Shown here: positions 11,631-24,000 of the stretch, piece by piece
How the letters are laid out: every line of letters starts with the position of its first letter
Numbering within the stretch: the first letter of the stretch is position 1
Assembly: GCA_033065855.1 (NCBI GenBank)
Contig: JAVXUO010002670.1
Location: 1 to 64,000, forward strand
DNA: 64,000 nt
From: Escallonia rubra
Lineage: Eukaryota; Streptophyta; Magnoliopsida; Escalloniales; Escalloniaceae
Reading direction: 5' to 3'
Position numbers and translations under genes: made by a program
Notes under the pieces: generated by a model
What the model saw: only the letters and a program-made list of their open reading frames with translations
Database searches by the model: none
What the model was told of the DNA's origin: nothing

Positions 11631-12748
11631 CACTTTCGGTTGCGGTAATTGCCATTTTCATAATTATAGTCACTACCTTCAAATGGAGATCTGCACCTGG
11701 TAAATTAATGGTATGGAGCAAGACAGGAAACTATCGCGACGTGGAAGCCTTTCTCAAGAGCTATGGGTCCCTTGCACCGAAAAGGTACCATTACTCAGAT
11801 GTGAAGACGATAACCAACTCGTTCAAAGTTAAATTAGGCCAAGGAGGTTATGGTTGTGTATACAGAGGAAAGTTACGTGATGGCAGTCATGTGGCGGTCA
11901 AGGTTTTAAATAAATCGGAAGGTAAGGGAGAAGAGTTTATAAATGAGGTTGCAAGTATTAGTCGGACTTCCCATGTTAACGTTGTAACTCTTTTAGGTTT
12001 CGTATTTGAGGGTCACAAGAGAGCTCTCATTTACGAATTCATGCCAAACGGATCCCTTGAGAAATTTGTATATGTAGGCAGTTCCTTAACAGACTGCCAA
12101 CTGGGGTGGGAAAAACTGTCCCAAATTGCAATAGGCATTGCTCGAGGATTAGAGTACTTGCACCGTGGTTGTAACACGAGAATTTTGCATTTGGACATAA
12201 AGCCTCACAACATCCTTCTAGATGAGGACTTCTGCCCAAAGATTTCCGACTTTGGCCTTGCAAAACTATGTCCCCGAAAAGAGAGTGTCGTATCAATGTT
12301 GAATGCAAGAGGTACTGTCGGGTATATTGCTCCGGAAGTATTTTGTAGGAACTTTGGAGGGGTGTCTCACAAGTCAGATGTATACAGCTACGGCATGATG
12401 GTTCTAGAAATGGTTGGAGGGAGGAACAAGATCAAGCCTGAAGTTGACCATTCAAGTGAAATGTACTTTCCCGACTGGATATACAACCACCTTGAATCAA
12501 GTGAACTTGGTGTGCATAATGGTATAACAAGTGAGGTGGAAAACGAAACGGCAAGGAAGATGGTGATAGTGAGCTTATGGTGCATACAAACCGTCCCGTC
12601 AAGTCGCCCATCAATTACTAGGGTGGTGGAGATGTTAGAAGGGAGCTTACAGTCTTTGCAGATACCCCCAAAGCCTGTTTTATCTTCTCCACTGCGATCA
12701 AGAGCAGATTCTTCTGCCACAGAGATATCCAATATGGCGATCCTTTAG
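11631..12748 (+). CDS. Receptor-like kinase, transmembrane plus kinase exon (LRK10L-type), unit 1
   Basis: An uninterrupted terminal exon. After the CTGCAG acceptor it codes a hydrophobic helix ([16 protein letters not shown]), a basic stop-transfer stretch (KWRS) and a full Ser/Thr kinase: glycine loop [14 protein letters not shown] lysine, catalytic loop [11 protein letters not shown], and IAPE in the activation segment. HLD in place of HRD makes it a non-RD kinase, the class common among plant immune receptors. It is about 84% identical by eye to the unit 2 kinase. Family knowledge places it in the plasma membrane with the kinase in the cytosol. Its matching ectodomain exon is destroyed, and no intact one lies upstream in this window. 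It may be a relic, an ectodomain-less kinase, or joined to an exon outside the window. The entry is a gene part, not a complete gene. Confidence 0.85.
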
Positions 12749-12872
12749 TTGTTTAGAAGGGTATTTACGTCTCTGTTGTTGTTGTGGTGCTGAAGAGCAG
12801 TAGGCTTAACAGTTACCGTAAAACGTAGCCCATTCTTCATCGTAAATAAAGTCTTTCATTTTGGTAATTATA
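12749..12872 (+). other. 3' flank of unit 1 kinase exon
   Basis: Likely 3' untranslated sequence. It matches the start of the unit 2 3' flank (25,004-25,085), including GCTGAAGAGCAGTAGG and TAGCCCATTCTT. It is cut off by the Helitron end at 12873. Confidence 0.6.
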
Positions 12873-14508
12873 CTAGCTAATATGCCCGTGCAAATGCACG
12901 GGACGCGATACAATTCAATTTTAATGCTTAAGCGATACAATTCAATTTTAATGCTTATTATATATTTTGATATAGCCTATTCAGTTATTCCAAAAGACAG
13001 AAAGATAGTTAATTTCAAAGGCAAAATGAGTAAATTCATTTATATATCTTAGACATAATAGTTAACATTATTCAAGCATGTACGTTTCTCCAATAAATTA
13101 ATCCACTCCCTCGTATATAAGTATCGTAGGAAAACAAATAGAACCTTTAAGCTCAAACTTTGGTTATTGACAATTTTATCATCAAAAATTACTACCAAGG
13201 AAAAAAAGATATATGACAAATTTCATCAACATATTGTTTTTTTATTTCTTTTATAGTCATTAATTGTTTATACCAGAATCCAGTAAAGAGTATTTACAGA
13301 TTTTATATAATGACAGGCCTAATTACCTCTTTTAGTGACTAAAGGGTATGGACTTAACGAAAAATGGTGTAGCTTTAGTTTCACTTTTTTCTCTTTCTTT
13401 CTTTTTGTGTAAAATATTGGCAAATCAAAACATATCCTTTAGTTACACCTTATATATTCTTTTAAGAGAAGTAAAATATTATATGTACTTTTTAGATCAG
13501 TTCGTACCATGTGCAACATGAATTGCACCTTTACTGCCGGTGCCACGTCTACCTACATTTTTTGCTAGCATTAAAAGTCGTAATTTCATAATTGAGTTAA
13601 AAATTGTCTTAGATCGCATTTACTTTACATTTTCTTTTATTTTTCAAACTTATTCTGATTGAAACTATTTATCCCAATATATTTTATGTATAGACACAAG
13701 CGCGCACACGAACAAATTCAATTATCTCTTGTAAATTAATTTTAAAAAGAATTGGTTCTAAATCAAGTGTAACATGTTAGACATAAAGATTAGTGCATGA
13801 GACTACAAACTTACGAAAAAGCTTACGAAAACATAAGATTTATTCAAAAGTTACTTTTAGCAATCTCAATAGAGCAAATGCTACTCTATTTTAAGTCAGT
13901 AGGAGTTTCTAAGCCTTCTTTGATTTTATTATTTTAGAATGAAATATACGACAGACATTGCAATTAAATATATAGCAATAAGTCAATAGTTAATGACAGG
14001 ATGACTTACCAAGTACAACAGATAAATAGTCTCGAAATATTCAAAAAACTTAATTGCGTTCGGAGCATAGTTTATGTTATATTCTTCAAAATAGCTAGAA
14101 CATAATTGATATGCTTGGTCAAGGTTTCAATATGCTAACACTTCAAATGACTCGATCATTTGATACAATCACTCAAGCCCTCAGTCTACCTTCTCAATTC
14201 TTTTAATCAACGGATTTTATTATTCTCTTTTCTTTAAGCAATCCAGATTAGTGTGTTGTGAATCCAACATCTTTCTTAACCCGGCCACTAAATTTAATCC
14301 ATGACAGCAGGCAGTAAAAAAAAATTATAAGTACTAAACATTTTGAATATATAAATTACAAATATTTTAGAAGAGTCTTTACAATCACTCTATTACTATT
14401 CTTTCGTAACTTTTAGCAACAGTGGTGTGGGGGTTTTAGAGCAACAAACGAAGACCGGAGAAGCAAAATATAAGAGGCTCTAAAGCATTCAATTTTACCA
14501 ATACAACC

Positions 14509-14532
14509 GCACACACACACACACACACACAC
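14509..14532. repeat. (CA)n microsatellite
   Basis: About twelve CA units inside the Helitron interior. Confidence 0.9.
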
Positions 14533-15457
14533 GGAGCAAGCATATAATTTTAACAAATAGATTTTATTACCCTATCTCTTTCTAATAACTGGTTATGTCT
14601 TTTGTCAACCCAACAATATATATTTAAATCTGATAATAGGTGGCTGAAGGTTAGACTCAATATTTTTTTATTGCCATCTACTTTATTTTGAATCGAGAGA
14701 ATTGACAATTGCTCCTTACCTTTTACCACCTAAATGTTTATAAGGAATTTGATATTATATTCTCCTCAGGTTGCCTTAACAACAATAAAACCCATGAAAA
14801 GTATATTACATGCCTTTGACGATATCTAAAATCTACTCATACATATTAACATGTTACCAAACTTGTAAAACTTTAGGCTCTTAATTATTAGCTGTTGATG
14901 TTTCTTACATTGGCTTGGGTTCTTGTGAACATAAATGCTAGGTTTGGTTCAATCTTTTATTGCCTAACTGATAGTATGCATACATCAAGGCATGACTATT
15001 TCAAACATTTCTCTTTTTATCTTTTTGCTTCTTGCTAAAGATTTCATATAAATAAAGATTTGTGATAGCATAGGTAAGAGTAATTACATAGAAAACCTCA
15101 TACTTAGGTTGCAAATTGTATAAATAAAAGCCAAAGTAGATCCGAACGCATATTCAGCTGTATTCATATATCTATGTCTAGAATATTCCAATACTACTTT
15201 TAAGCCTAATAGAAAGTTTTACAATAAACAGTTATGGAGTATTGAATTGAACTAAAATCTGAAAAGTGTAAAGAAAGGCTGAGAAGCCAACAACAAAAAG
15301 TTAAACATATAATTTACATAATAATTGACCTGAATCACTAATACCATTTTTCGAATGTATTATTAAAACCATATTGTTGATTTTTTTCAAGTCCTAATGT
15401 CCCATAAAATACTCTTTAATCGATGCTATTTTATAATTTTATCGTAAGGGATCCTTG

Positions 15458-15459
15458 TG

Positions 15460-15491
<32 letters not shown>
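15458..15491. repeat. (TG)n(TA)n microsatellite
   Basis: A run of TG followed by a run of TA inside the Helitron interior. Confidence 0.9.
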
Positions 15492-16857
15492 TTCACGCGT
15501 AAAGGGGTACAAAAGAAAATGCTTACATAATTACAGACTCATTTGGGAGTCATAATAACAACCGTAAATTCTATTGCAATATTAATGAACTTCATTGTGT
15601 CATTTATCCCGTTTTTCACAGCATCTCATGCTTTTTATAGCATCCATTTAGAGGTAGAACTTTATAGATGTACTATTATGGTCGAAAGGTGGTTTAAACT
15701 TGAGCACATCTTTTTGGATAGGACAATCTTTTGTTTTTGCAAATCTTTCAAAAAAAAATTATCGCCAAATCTAAAATTCTTAACATACACATTTTAGTGA
15801 TAAATACCTAGAATGATGTATATTGCGAATTATAACCTCATAATATTTTAAATGTACACGTCAAATTTTAGTAAGTCACGTTGACAATGAGATATCCTTT
15901 GAGCAAGATGACATTAGTTCTCCTATTCATAGGTATTTGTTGGTAAGTTTTACTTTTTTATTATACAGTAATGATACAAATAACTGCAAATCAATTATAA
16001 AAACACATTAGCTAACTTTCAGACCCATTGACGATTCTTTTTTGAAAACGTGAAGGCTAACTTCCTATTTTATAATCCCATCTCAACTGCTATTCGGTAC
16101 GTAATTGGCGGGTAGCAAAAATCTGGGTAATATTAATCACATATTCGTATGCAATCATAAGAAGGTTGTATGAACTACGGCAAGAATAAGAATAATTAGG
16201 GGTAAATGACTTACGAACATTACATATGCAGGGAAACACTTTGATGGAGGCCCAAGTGAAGAAGGCACTTCCTGCGGGATAAAAGGGAAAATAATCAAAG
16301 GAGAGCAATACTGTAGAATTGGAAGTAGAAGGCTCTTGACACCCAAACTGATGGGGTTTGCTTACCTGAATGGTTCTGTCAGTGAATTACGTGCCACAAT
16401 CATACCTATTTGCCGACATTTGTCTCCCTCTACATATATTTTTTCACCCTGAGATGTGCAATGCTTTAAGGACCAATGTAGCAATTAAAGAAAAAGAAAG
16501 AGAAAGAGATTGAGTTTACCGTCATGGTGGTCTGCCGAGTGTGACAACTCATTCGTGAAGATGGAGAGAAACCAAGAAAAAGAAAGGATAGACCATAGTT
16601 TCGTAGTTGATAAGATTAGATTGACTCACGAGGTTTTTGTCATTGATTAGGACATTAAGTTAAAATTACACATAAAACTGTTTGTTAAAAGAAGAGTCCT
16701 AGCAAACTGGGGGACTCTCAGAATGTAAGTTGTAGCTGATTTGGCACAAGGAAAGGAATAACAAAAGCTGATGTGTCGTAAAGAGAAGAGGTCTAAAAGC
16801 TTATGTGTCAAAATTTTGAGAGACATCTTAAGCTGTATATATATATATAGATATAGA

Positions 16858-17276
16858 TTATGTAGGGTCTTTGAGTGTCCCGTTTCAAACAAGATCACTC
16901 TATGATATGAACCACAAGGCCTCTATTTGGCTCTTGCTTCACTTGGTTTCTACCAGTCTTCCTCAACACGTGCATAATCGAGGTCAACTGGCACGTTAAA
17001 TTAAATTATACCCAAACATATTGGGAAGAAACAATGTAAGAAGAGGCAATAAGAAAATCGAGTACTAAGTTTGTAGTCATGAGAAGCTTGAACTTAAACT
17101 CCACAATAAACAATTGAATGCAAATCAATCAGTTCACTGCTGCGAGTGATAAGAAGCAAAGAATCACCGTAAGCGAAAGTGGCAGTTGGCCATCAGCAGT
17201 TATCATCATACACCTAAAATTCATTTGGTATAGCCTTGCATTTACATGAAGGAGTCAATAGCATCAGCCATTCTTC
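16858..17276. other. Downstream flank of unit 1, duplicated in unit 2
   Basis: Non-coding. It resembles about 25,260-25,590, for example GGCCTCTATTTGGCTCTT and the later CAGTTGGCCATCAGCA phrase, so it belongs to the repeated receptor-kinase unit. No gene is seen. Confidence 0.6.
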
Positions 17277-17281
17277 TGCTC

Positions 17282-17638
17282 TGTTGAAATGTAATGTGCG
17301 GTCCTAGCTTGTTAGTGTTACCTAGTTAGCTCTGTTAACCTTGGTTGTGTCTTTTGTGAGATTATTGGGTTTAGTTAACTTGTGTATTGCATGTAGGCCA
17401 CATGTTAGCTTGTTATTAGTGCTAAAAGGAGGTTCTAGAATGTGAGTAGTGCTGAAATTTTTGTGTAAGAACTGAAGGATGAATCAGTGAAAAAACCAGT
17501 CCATTTTCCCTGTTTCTGCTCTATTTCTCTGCTGTTGTTTCCTCTTGTAATCTACTGAAAATGCAGATCTCTTTAGCATCCCTAAAACTAATTATTTGAG
17601 TGTTATTAAACCTATTTCAGCTCTAGAACTAGCCAACA
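17282..17638. mobile_element. Solo LTR, 357 bp
   Basis: Begins TGTTGAAATG and ends CTAGCCAACA, flanked by the exact 5-bp duplication TGCTC (17277-17281 and 17639-17643). In unit 2 the corresponding site (near 25,585) is empty: TCTGCT runs on almost directly into TATAAGCTAGGAAGCTGAGAGG. A lone TG...CA segment of this size with a 5-bp duplication is best read as a solo LTR of a copia-like element. Confidence 0.85.
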
Positions 17639-17643
17639 TGCTC

Positions 17644-19073
17644 TATAAGCTAGGAAGCTGAGAGGAACTCCTCCTTTTGAAATTTCAGCCAAGTGCTACC
17701 AAGCATCAAAGAAGGACAATCCTAGTTCTAATTACATCAAGAAAAGTGGTTCCAAGCACGCAAGAAAAGTTAAATTACAGTTAACCGTTAGGTCAACCTA
17801 CGGGTTAAGAAATGCAAGATTAACTAATGTAACAATTTACCAAGTAGTCTCCAACAAACCTGACATGAGGTAGATAAAAAAAGACGGGTTATTGACAATT
17901 AGTTTTTGCACAGAAAACTTGAAGAGCGAATCTGTTGCAATTGCTGCATGCTTGGATGCCAGAAGTTAAGGCGTTAAATGTTTATGCAGATGCTGGATAT
18001 TCTGGATGTAGGGTAGGGCGCTTGTATAAGAAAATTGAATGTAAATAGAGGGGTTCTGGAGATGAATTGTAGGCTAAATGGCGTTTTGAGGCTGATGAGG
18101 CATAGAAAACACTGAACAATGTCATCGAAGAATACGATTGGATTTAATTTTGAGATGGTCTAGAAACTAACCAATCTTAATGACATCCTAATCTGTAGAG
18201 ATTGCGTAGAGAAAAGGGGAAGTTGTGATTGATATGCGTTGTCTAGAAAGATTTGTGGTGGTGGCATGTTGAACTTATTTACAGGTTAATGTTAATCCAT
18301 CACCTTGGCAACATTGGGATGTAGAATTGTCTAACAAACCCAGTCAAATTCAAGTCAATATAAGTTGACTTTGATCAAGGTTAAAAGGGAGTCACGTTTG
18401 TAAGTTATTGTGGAATCTGTTATTGATCATGAATAGGCTCAGGAGTCTATACTCCATTACCTCTTGATTCCACACACATACATATTAAACTCACATGAAT
18501 TTTAAGTCATATGGCTCATCAAAAGTAAGCAAGAAAATTCCATCTTAAATCCTAACATGAAGAGAGAGAAGAGATGGGGATTACCTCTTGGTTTTCTTTT
18601 CTCTTCCTCTTCCTCTTGGTTTTCTTTTCTCTTCCTCTTCCTCTTGCTTTCTTTCTTCTTTTTCCCTCTTTTTTTCTCTTCTTTCTTTTTTTCTTTCACC
18701 GAAATGGTCACTACCTCCTCCTTGCTTAAGCTTATGTGATGAAAATACGGAAAAAAAAAAAAAAAAAACCTCAATACTTTTTATGTAAGTCACGCATATT
18801 TTTTTTTCTTTTTTTCCTCCAACCGACTCCACCCCTTCCCTCCCTAATTCCTTTACTTTTTTTAATTGAAGGTTACAAAACTATGTTACTAATCCTTACC
18901 TTTAAAATTTATAACTTAGCCCCTCCTCCTTGTTGGTGGTGTTGAGGTGAAGTTTTCTTTAGTTATGAAATCTTTCAAGTGAGACATACAGAGGCCCATA
19001 TTTTGGATTGAGTGTAAGAAAATCATGTCCGGCGTGGTGTCCTAAGATTTATGTACTTTGCTGATCTTTACAG
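17644..19073. other. Non-coding spacer with a pyrimidine-rich tract
   Basis: The first 150 bases still match the unit 2 flank (about 25,595-25,760). The remainder is AT-rich, with a CTT/CCT-rich tract at about 18,590-18,700 and A- and T-runs near 18,750-18,820. The open frames on both strands there follow the low-complexity composition. No gene is recognised. Confidence 0.6.
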
Positions 19074-19852
19074 ATTGGCCCCCTCCGTTGTTGGCCAGGC
19101 GGTTTATGCCTTTCGAGGTTTATTGGAGACGTGGATGTTGGAGAATTCATCGTTCCAATTCCATATGTTAAACAAGTGAAGGTAACTTCCTATGATTTCT
19201 TTTTCTCCTAACAATTACCAACTGACCTCTTCGTTGAGGTCCATACCTCTGCGATGGTTATTGGTGGTCCCATATGGCTTGAGCTCTAACTTTATCGATT
19301 GCTTAAAGCTGTCAAATGTTGGAGGAAGGCTTATAATTGCTTCTGATGGTATCTGGGATGCATTATCATCAGAGAAGGCCGCAAAATCATGCCTCGGCTT
19401 GCCTGCTGAACTTGCTGCAAGACAGTTGGTGAAGGTAAATTAATCTCTTCATTGTGCTGTTTCATTTCCCTAGTTTATTGCGCATATGCATGAGCTTCCA
19501 ACATATAACAATCACACCAAATATGTGTATAACCAGATATGGGCTCAAAATGTCCAACTTTTGGATCAACTTTACGGTAAGTGACTTCTACAACACTTCA
19601 ATTATGCACAAGTCTGTAGGAAGCATTGAGGACAAGGGGGCTAAAAGATGATACAACCTGCATAGTTGTGGACAATATTCCTTCTGATAACTCTGTGCAG
19701 CCTTTACCTCCTCCCAAAAAGCAGAACAAGTTCAGAGCTTTACTTTTCCGAAAGAAGTCCCGCGATTCTGCTAGTAAACTGTCAAAAAAGCTATCAGCTG
19801 TTGGTATCGTAGAACAATTATTTGAAGAAGGTTCAGCAATGCTTGCTGAAAG
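19074..19852 (+). pseudogene. Protein phosphatase 2C fragment (three exons, N-terminal part missing)
   Basis: Three plausible exons, 19074-19181, 19309-19434 and 19620-19852, are bounded by AG and GT and stay open. They encode the late PP2C catalytic region (DVDVGEFIVPIPYVKQVK; NVGGRLIIASDGIWDALSSE with the metal-binding SDG...D; LKDDTTCIVVD) and the start of a basic tail (KQNKFRALLFRKKSRDS, LFEEGSAMLAER). This tail is typical of the plant PP2C group that includes Arabidopsis PP2C 5/12/15-like proteins. The upstream exons with the first metal-binding aspartates are not found, nor is the far C-terminus. It is thus a duplicated or transposed gene piece, read here as a pseudogene although the three exons carry no stop. 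Confidence 0.8.
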
Positions 19853-19914
19853 GTTGGTACTTTCTTGTTTTCCTATGCTCCTTTTTATAGGTCATCAATG
19901 TGGTTTGTGATTCT

Positions 19915-20035
19915 TTAGAGCTTGCGTTGGATTAATTCCTTTGGAAAATGACCCCCCTGCCATTGGATTTATCAATGCTGGCCAGTTAGTAGATGACGAG
20001 CAAAGCAGTGTTCTCTCTGTCTGGAATCAATATGA
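19915..20035. repeat. Duplicate of the flank upstream of the unit 2 relic exon
   Basis: Contains GCGTTGGATTAA, CATCAATGCTGGCCAGTTAG and GATGACGA, matching 22,415-22,530. This ties the PP2C fragment to the duplicated receptor-kinase unit. Confidence 0.7.
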
Positions 20036-20129
20036 CTTATCGCCTGTTATTTAATGAGGGCAAATTGACTGAGTGGGCAAAAGAGACAGGGGAACCTTCG
20101 ACAACCATATAGATAGTGAGACTGCAAAG

Positions 20130-20640
20130 ACTTGGGAGTCAAGAGCATCAGTCAGTCTTTAGCTGTTGTTGATTTGCAAATAAGTGAATCGAATAATCGT
20201 TTCAATGAGGTAACTACAAAGTTGCTTATTTGTATGACATGTCTCGATCCGAGTGATGATTTTTTTGCTTTTAATAAGCGAAAATTGATACTCCTTGCAC
20301 AGTTTTATCCATATGACTTTTCTCCAATAGAGCTTAAGATACTTGAAAGTCAGGTGATGTAAAGGGAATGGGTGAACTTGCTATGAAGTTAGGTGAGTTG
20401 AAAAAGGATGTGATATATCCTTTGATGTACTTGCTAATGAAATTGGTCTTACTCTTGTCTGTTGCAATTGCTACTGTGGAAAGAGTTTCTTCTGTAATGA
20501 AGATAATAAAAACTCGACTTTGGAATCACATGAGAGATGAATTGATGAATGATAGTTTGATTTACAACATTAAGAAAAATATCTTCAAAACTATTGAGAA
20601 TGAGGTTATTATCAAGTGTTACTAATCTTCGGCCCTCATC
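20130..20640 (+). pseudogene. hAT transposase C-terminal fragment
   Basis: Two adjoining open stretches (20132-20362 and 20368-20625) encode the end of a hAT-family transposase of the ZMYM1-like/DUF4371 type. Segments such as NRFNEVTTKLLICM and KLILLAQFYPYDF are followed by the dimerisation region TVERVSSVMKIIKTRLWN and DELMNDSLIYNI. A frame break lies near 20,362 and the N-terminal zinc finger and catalytic parts are absent. It is a dead transposon scrap between the PP2C fragment and unit 2. Confidence 0.75.
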
Positions 20641-21021
20641 GAGTTGTAATTTAGTAATTTCGTTTGTAAACACTTGAATATCTAATTTGTATTTATTTAC
20701 TTATTTTTTTGGTGTTGTACTAGTAAAGAGTCTTTAATGGTTCTCGTGAAACTTAATAATACATTTGGTATGCTTTTTAAGTGTACTCTATTTTTTACTA
20801 TTATTTTATTAATAATTTTTTTTAGTGAATTGATATAAATTTTACATTCTCCAACGAAAAATCCTGATTGCGCCCCGGCTTGCTTAGTCTACTTCTCCAA
20901 GTCTTCGCTAACAAATTTTCCAAGTCAACTGGCGTGTATGAGGAGATAATATCTAAATATATTTGTGATGGAGCAAAAATATTTGTATCTGCTTCCATTT
21001 TCTTACGTTGGGAGTCTAGAA
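20640..21021. other. Upstream region of unit 2 receptor kinase
   Basis: AT-rich to about 20,860. Bases 20,865-20,990 then resemble 56,525-56,640 (shared phrase CAACTGGCGTGTATGAGGAGATAA), so this block is also part of the duplicated unit. A promoter is expected here, but I see no decisive TATA box. Confidence 0.5.
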
Positions 21022-24000
21022 ATGGCTGTTACCACCTTTTTGGCTGTCTTCCTTCTCTCTCTTCTACCTCTTCTTCTTCATTCAGCGGAAGAAGAGAAGC
21101 CTACTTGTTCGAAGTCTTTCCCCTGCAAAAATCTTGGCTCTTTTGAGTTCCCGTTCTACAGTAGTGGTGATGATCGGCGATGCGGATTGTGCAAGTTAGA
21201 TTGCAATGAACCAGGTCTTCCAAAAATCCAGCTCGTACCGGAGGGTCAAGAGTTCGAAGTTGTGAGCTCTTTGCGGCCGGGGGAAGTTCTAATTAGTAAC
21301 GAACTAATTAGACGTCAGCTAAGTGTCCAAAGCTGCGAAGCTATCAGCAATTTAACTCTTCCTAGCTCTCCCTCTCTTTCCTTCATAATCCCGCACAATC
21401 TCACCGTGTTCAAATGTGACAAACGTCTAAATGATCTCGAAGGCTACAGATTCCAAGATTGCAATTACCATACTTACTACTATAGACATCCACTAGATCT
21501 TGGTTCAATTCCGAGCGATCGCGATCCTCCACCTCCCTGTAGACTGATGCAGCTGCCTTCTTTCCCACTGAACGAGCTTCCAAGTGATGCATCTAACTTG
21601 TTTCAGCTGTTGGCTTCAACGTTCACTGTTGAACTGCATCTATCCGACAAGTGCCTCAAATGTCGGAAGAGAGGAGGCCTATGTCTCGATGAAGACCAAG
21701 AGACTGTATGCAAATATGGCAAAGGTTGCTTGCTTATATGCTGATATTTTTATTGCATAATTCAAGCCTCATGCCAGCAATTCAGGCTGCACAGCTCTAA
21801 TCACTATTTTGCTTTGATAGCTCTGTCTTCTCAGATTTTTGTACTGATAACTGATCTTATTTTTCTGCTTTCGAAATGACTGCAGGAAAAAAGCACATCA
21901 GACTAATTCTGGGAACAGGTACAATTACGTCATTAATCATCTTAGCTTGCAGCATGCATATCTAGATCTCCATCCACTCATGAAAACTGCATATTTACGT
22001 GAAGTAATTTAGTCTATTGGAGTCGTAATGGAGAGGGAGCATAACGTTTTTTTTGGACGAATTATTACCTTCGGGCCTTGCAAGGAGGGCAAGCGACCGA
22101 AAACGACAATATTTCAATATGTTCTTGGTTCCCTCCACCGCTCCACGGCTTAACCTTATTGTCCAGTCATGCAGCTGATGGTAAAAAAGGTATTTTACTT
22201 CAGCTGTTCATTTTGTGATGCTGCTCGCATTTGCAGAAGGAAGGATTTTGGGCACAGACAATGACGATATACCTTTATTTTTGCAAGAGGATACATCTAT
22301 GTATTCGTTTGTATGTTCCAGATGAATTAGTACAATAACCAGATGAATTGGTGGAAGAAATGATCGTCTGTCTGATTGATCGGTATCTATCGAGTGCACT
22401 GATGTTTTACCAGTGAATGCGTTGGATTAACTCCTTCGGAAAATGATTGCCCTTCCATTTGATTCATCAATGCTGGCCAGTTAGCAGATGACGACCAAAA
22501 AGCAGCTTTCTCTCATTCTAGAATCAAAATATGAATCCTAAATAGATTGCCTACCTTTATCGCAAACTTGAACCTTTAACCTTCTTTATGTTAATAGAAA
22601 AAGGATTTTGCGTGGATCCAATGTTTGAAGATTGCGTGCCCAAATGGTGTGGCGCATATAATATAACCTACCCATTCTACATCCAACGCCTTCGAGAACC
22701 CTGTTGTGGTTACCCTGGATTTCAGCTCGCTTGCACCAAGTATACATACCGAGTTTCACATACCCGAAAATGATTATATCACCCAGCAAATCAACTCCAC
22801 AAACCGCTCCCTTCAGTATACAACGCCATCATTTTAAGCCCACGTCAATCCGGCTGCTTCCCACTAGTCGGAACATATCACTTGAGCCTGATAAATTTGT
22901 GCTTGGCAGTTGCCTGAGCTGTTGAAGTATAGGACTGACTATGGTGGTGGTGGTTGCGATTTGGCTATGGTGGCGAATGATACAAACCCGAGTGATGCAT
23001 TGGGAGTGTGTGATGCTAGCATGGTGGCGCCTATGGATCTAGTGGAGGGTGATGTTGGTGGTGATGAGTATGAAGCGTTGCTGACAAGGGGGTTTATTGT
23101 TAAACTGGAAGGCTGGGGATTGCAGTGTGTGTGAGAAATGCCGTTTGTGCCGTGATAGGCCTTATGCTTGGCGTTGTCTTACCCGTAATTCCCCCATCTC
23201 TTTCTCTGTTAGTTTCATTAGAGTAAGCTGCCCATTTTTTTTCAGCGGTGTAGTTCATTTTATTCTGTATCTATATCTTTAACATACCGCCCCTCTGAAA
23301 GGATTTCATCTGTTTAGTTTGGCATGAAGTCTTCGGGAGAATACAATCCTGTCAAGTGTACTGCTTATTTCTCTGGAAAACCTATGTTCGTGTCTGCTGT
23401 ATCTCTTGCAGCTAACTAAGGCATTTTGTAATAAACTGTAAAATAATCGGTTGAATCCTTTCCAGATTATGATACAGATCTCTCTAGGTCTATCCACTTC
23501 TGTAAACCCATGTAGAAACATTTTGTAATAAACTGTTAAATAATTCAAGGAATTTTCAGTACCCAACAATAATTAAAGAGTATAGTTCTACTTTAAGACA
23601 GGGATTACAAATCTGAGTATATTGCTCCAGGATTGAAGTGGCGTAGTTTAGTTTTGGGGTGGGATTGCTAGCTTTTTACTTCCTTAGGCGTTGGTCGTGT
23701 CGCACGAAACGTGGACGACTGCAAATGCAATAGTTAATGTATATATTATCCCCTATTTGTTGGTTTGTGGTGGGGCGGGGCGGCAGGGGTAAAGGCTCCT
23801 CAAATTTGTTTGTTTGCATTGAAACTTCGGCATTGCAGTGGTTCTTGTACGTGTTTCATAACTTGGTTTATACCTTGACTGTTTGCAGCATTTTCGGTTG
23901 CGGGATTTGCAATTTTCGTAATTGTAGTCGCTGGCTTCATATGGAGATCTGCACTAGGTAAATTAATGGTATGGAGGAAGAAAGAAAACTATCACAACGT

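Larger units (their letters stand above)
12873..16857 (-). mobile_element. Probable non-autonomous Helitron, about 4 kb
   Basis: On the minus strand the element begins TCTATATCTATATATATATA (right end, 16857) and ends CTAG at 12873. An 18-base hairpin, CCCGTGCATTTGCACGGG (12885-12902), lies just before the end. A 5' TC, a 3' CTRR with a hairpin about 10 bases upstream, no target duplication and insertion between A and T are the Helitron hallmarks. Comparison with unit 2 supports it: sequence flanking the two ends here matches sequences only about 160 bp apart near 25,080-25,290. The interior is AT-rich with no Rep/helicase and no gene fragment I can recognise. A short tandem duplication of CGATACAATTCAATTTTAAT lies next to the 3' end. 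Confidence 0.75.

Noticed and set aside
18502..18945. Lys/Glu/Arg-rich or Ser/Phe-rich open frames on both strands
   Set aside because: They are translations of a CTT/CCT low-complexity tract and A runs.
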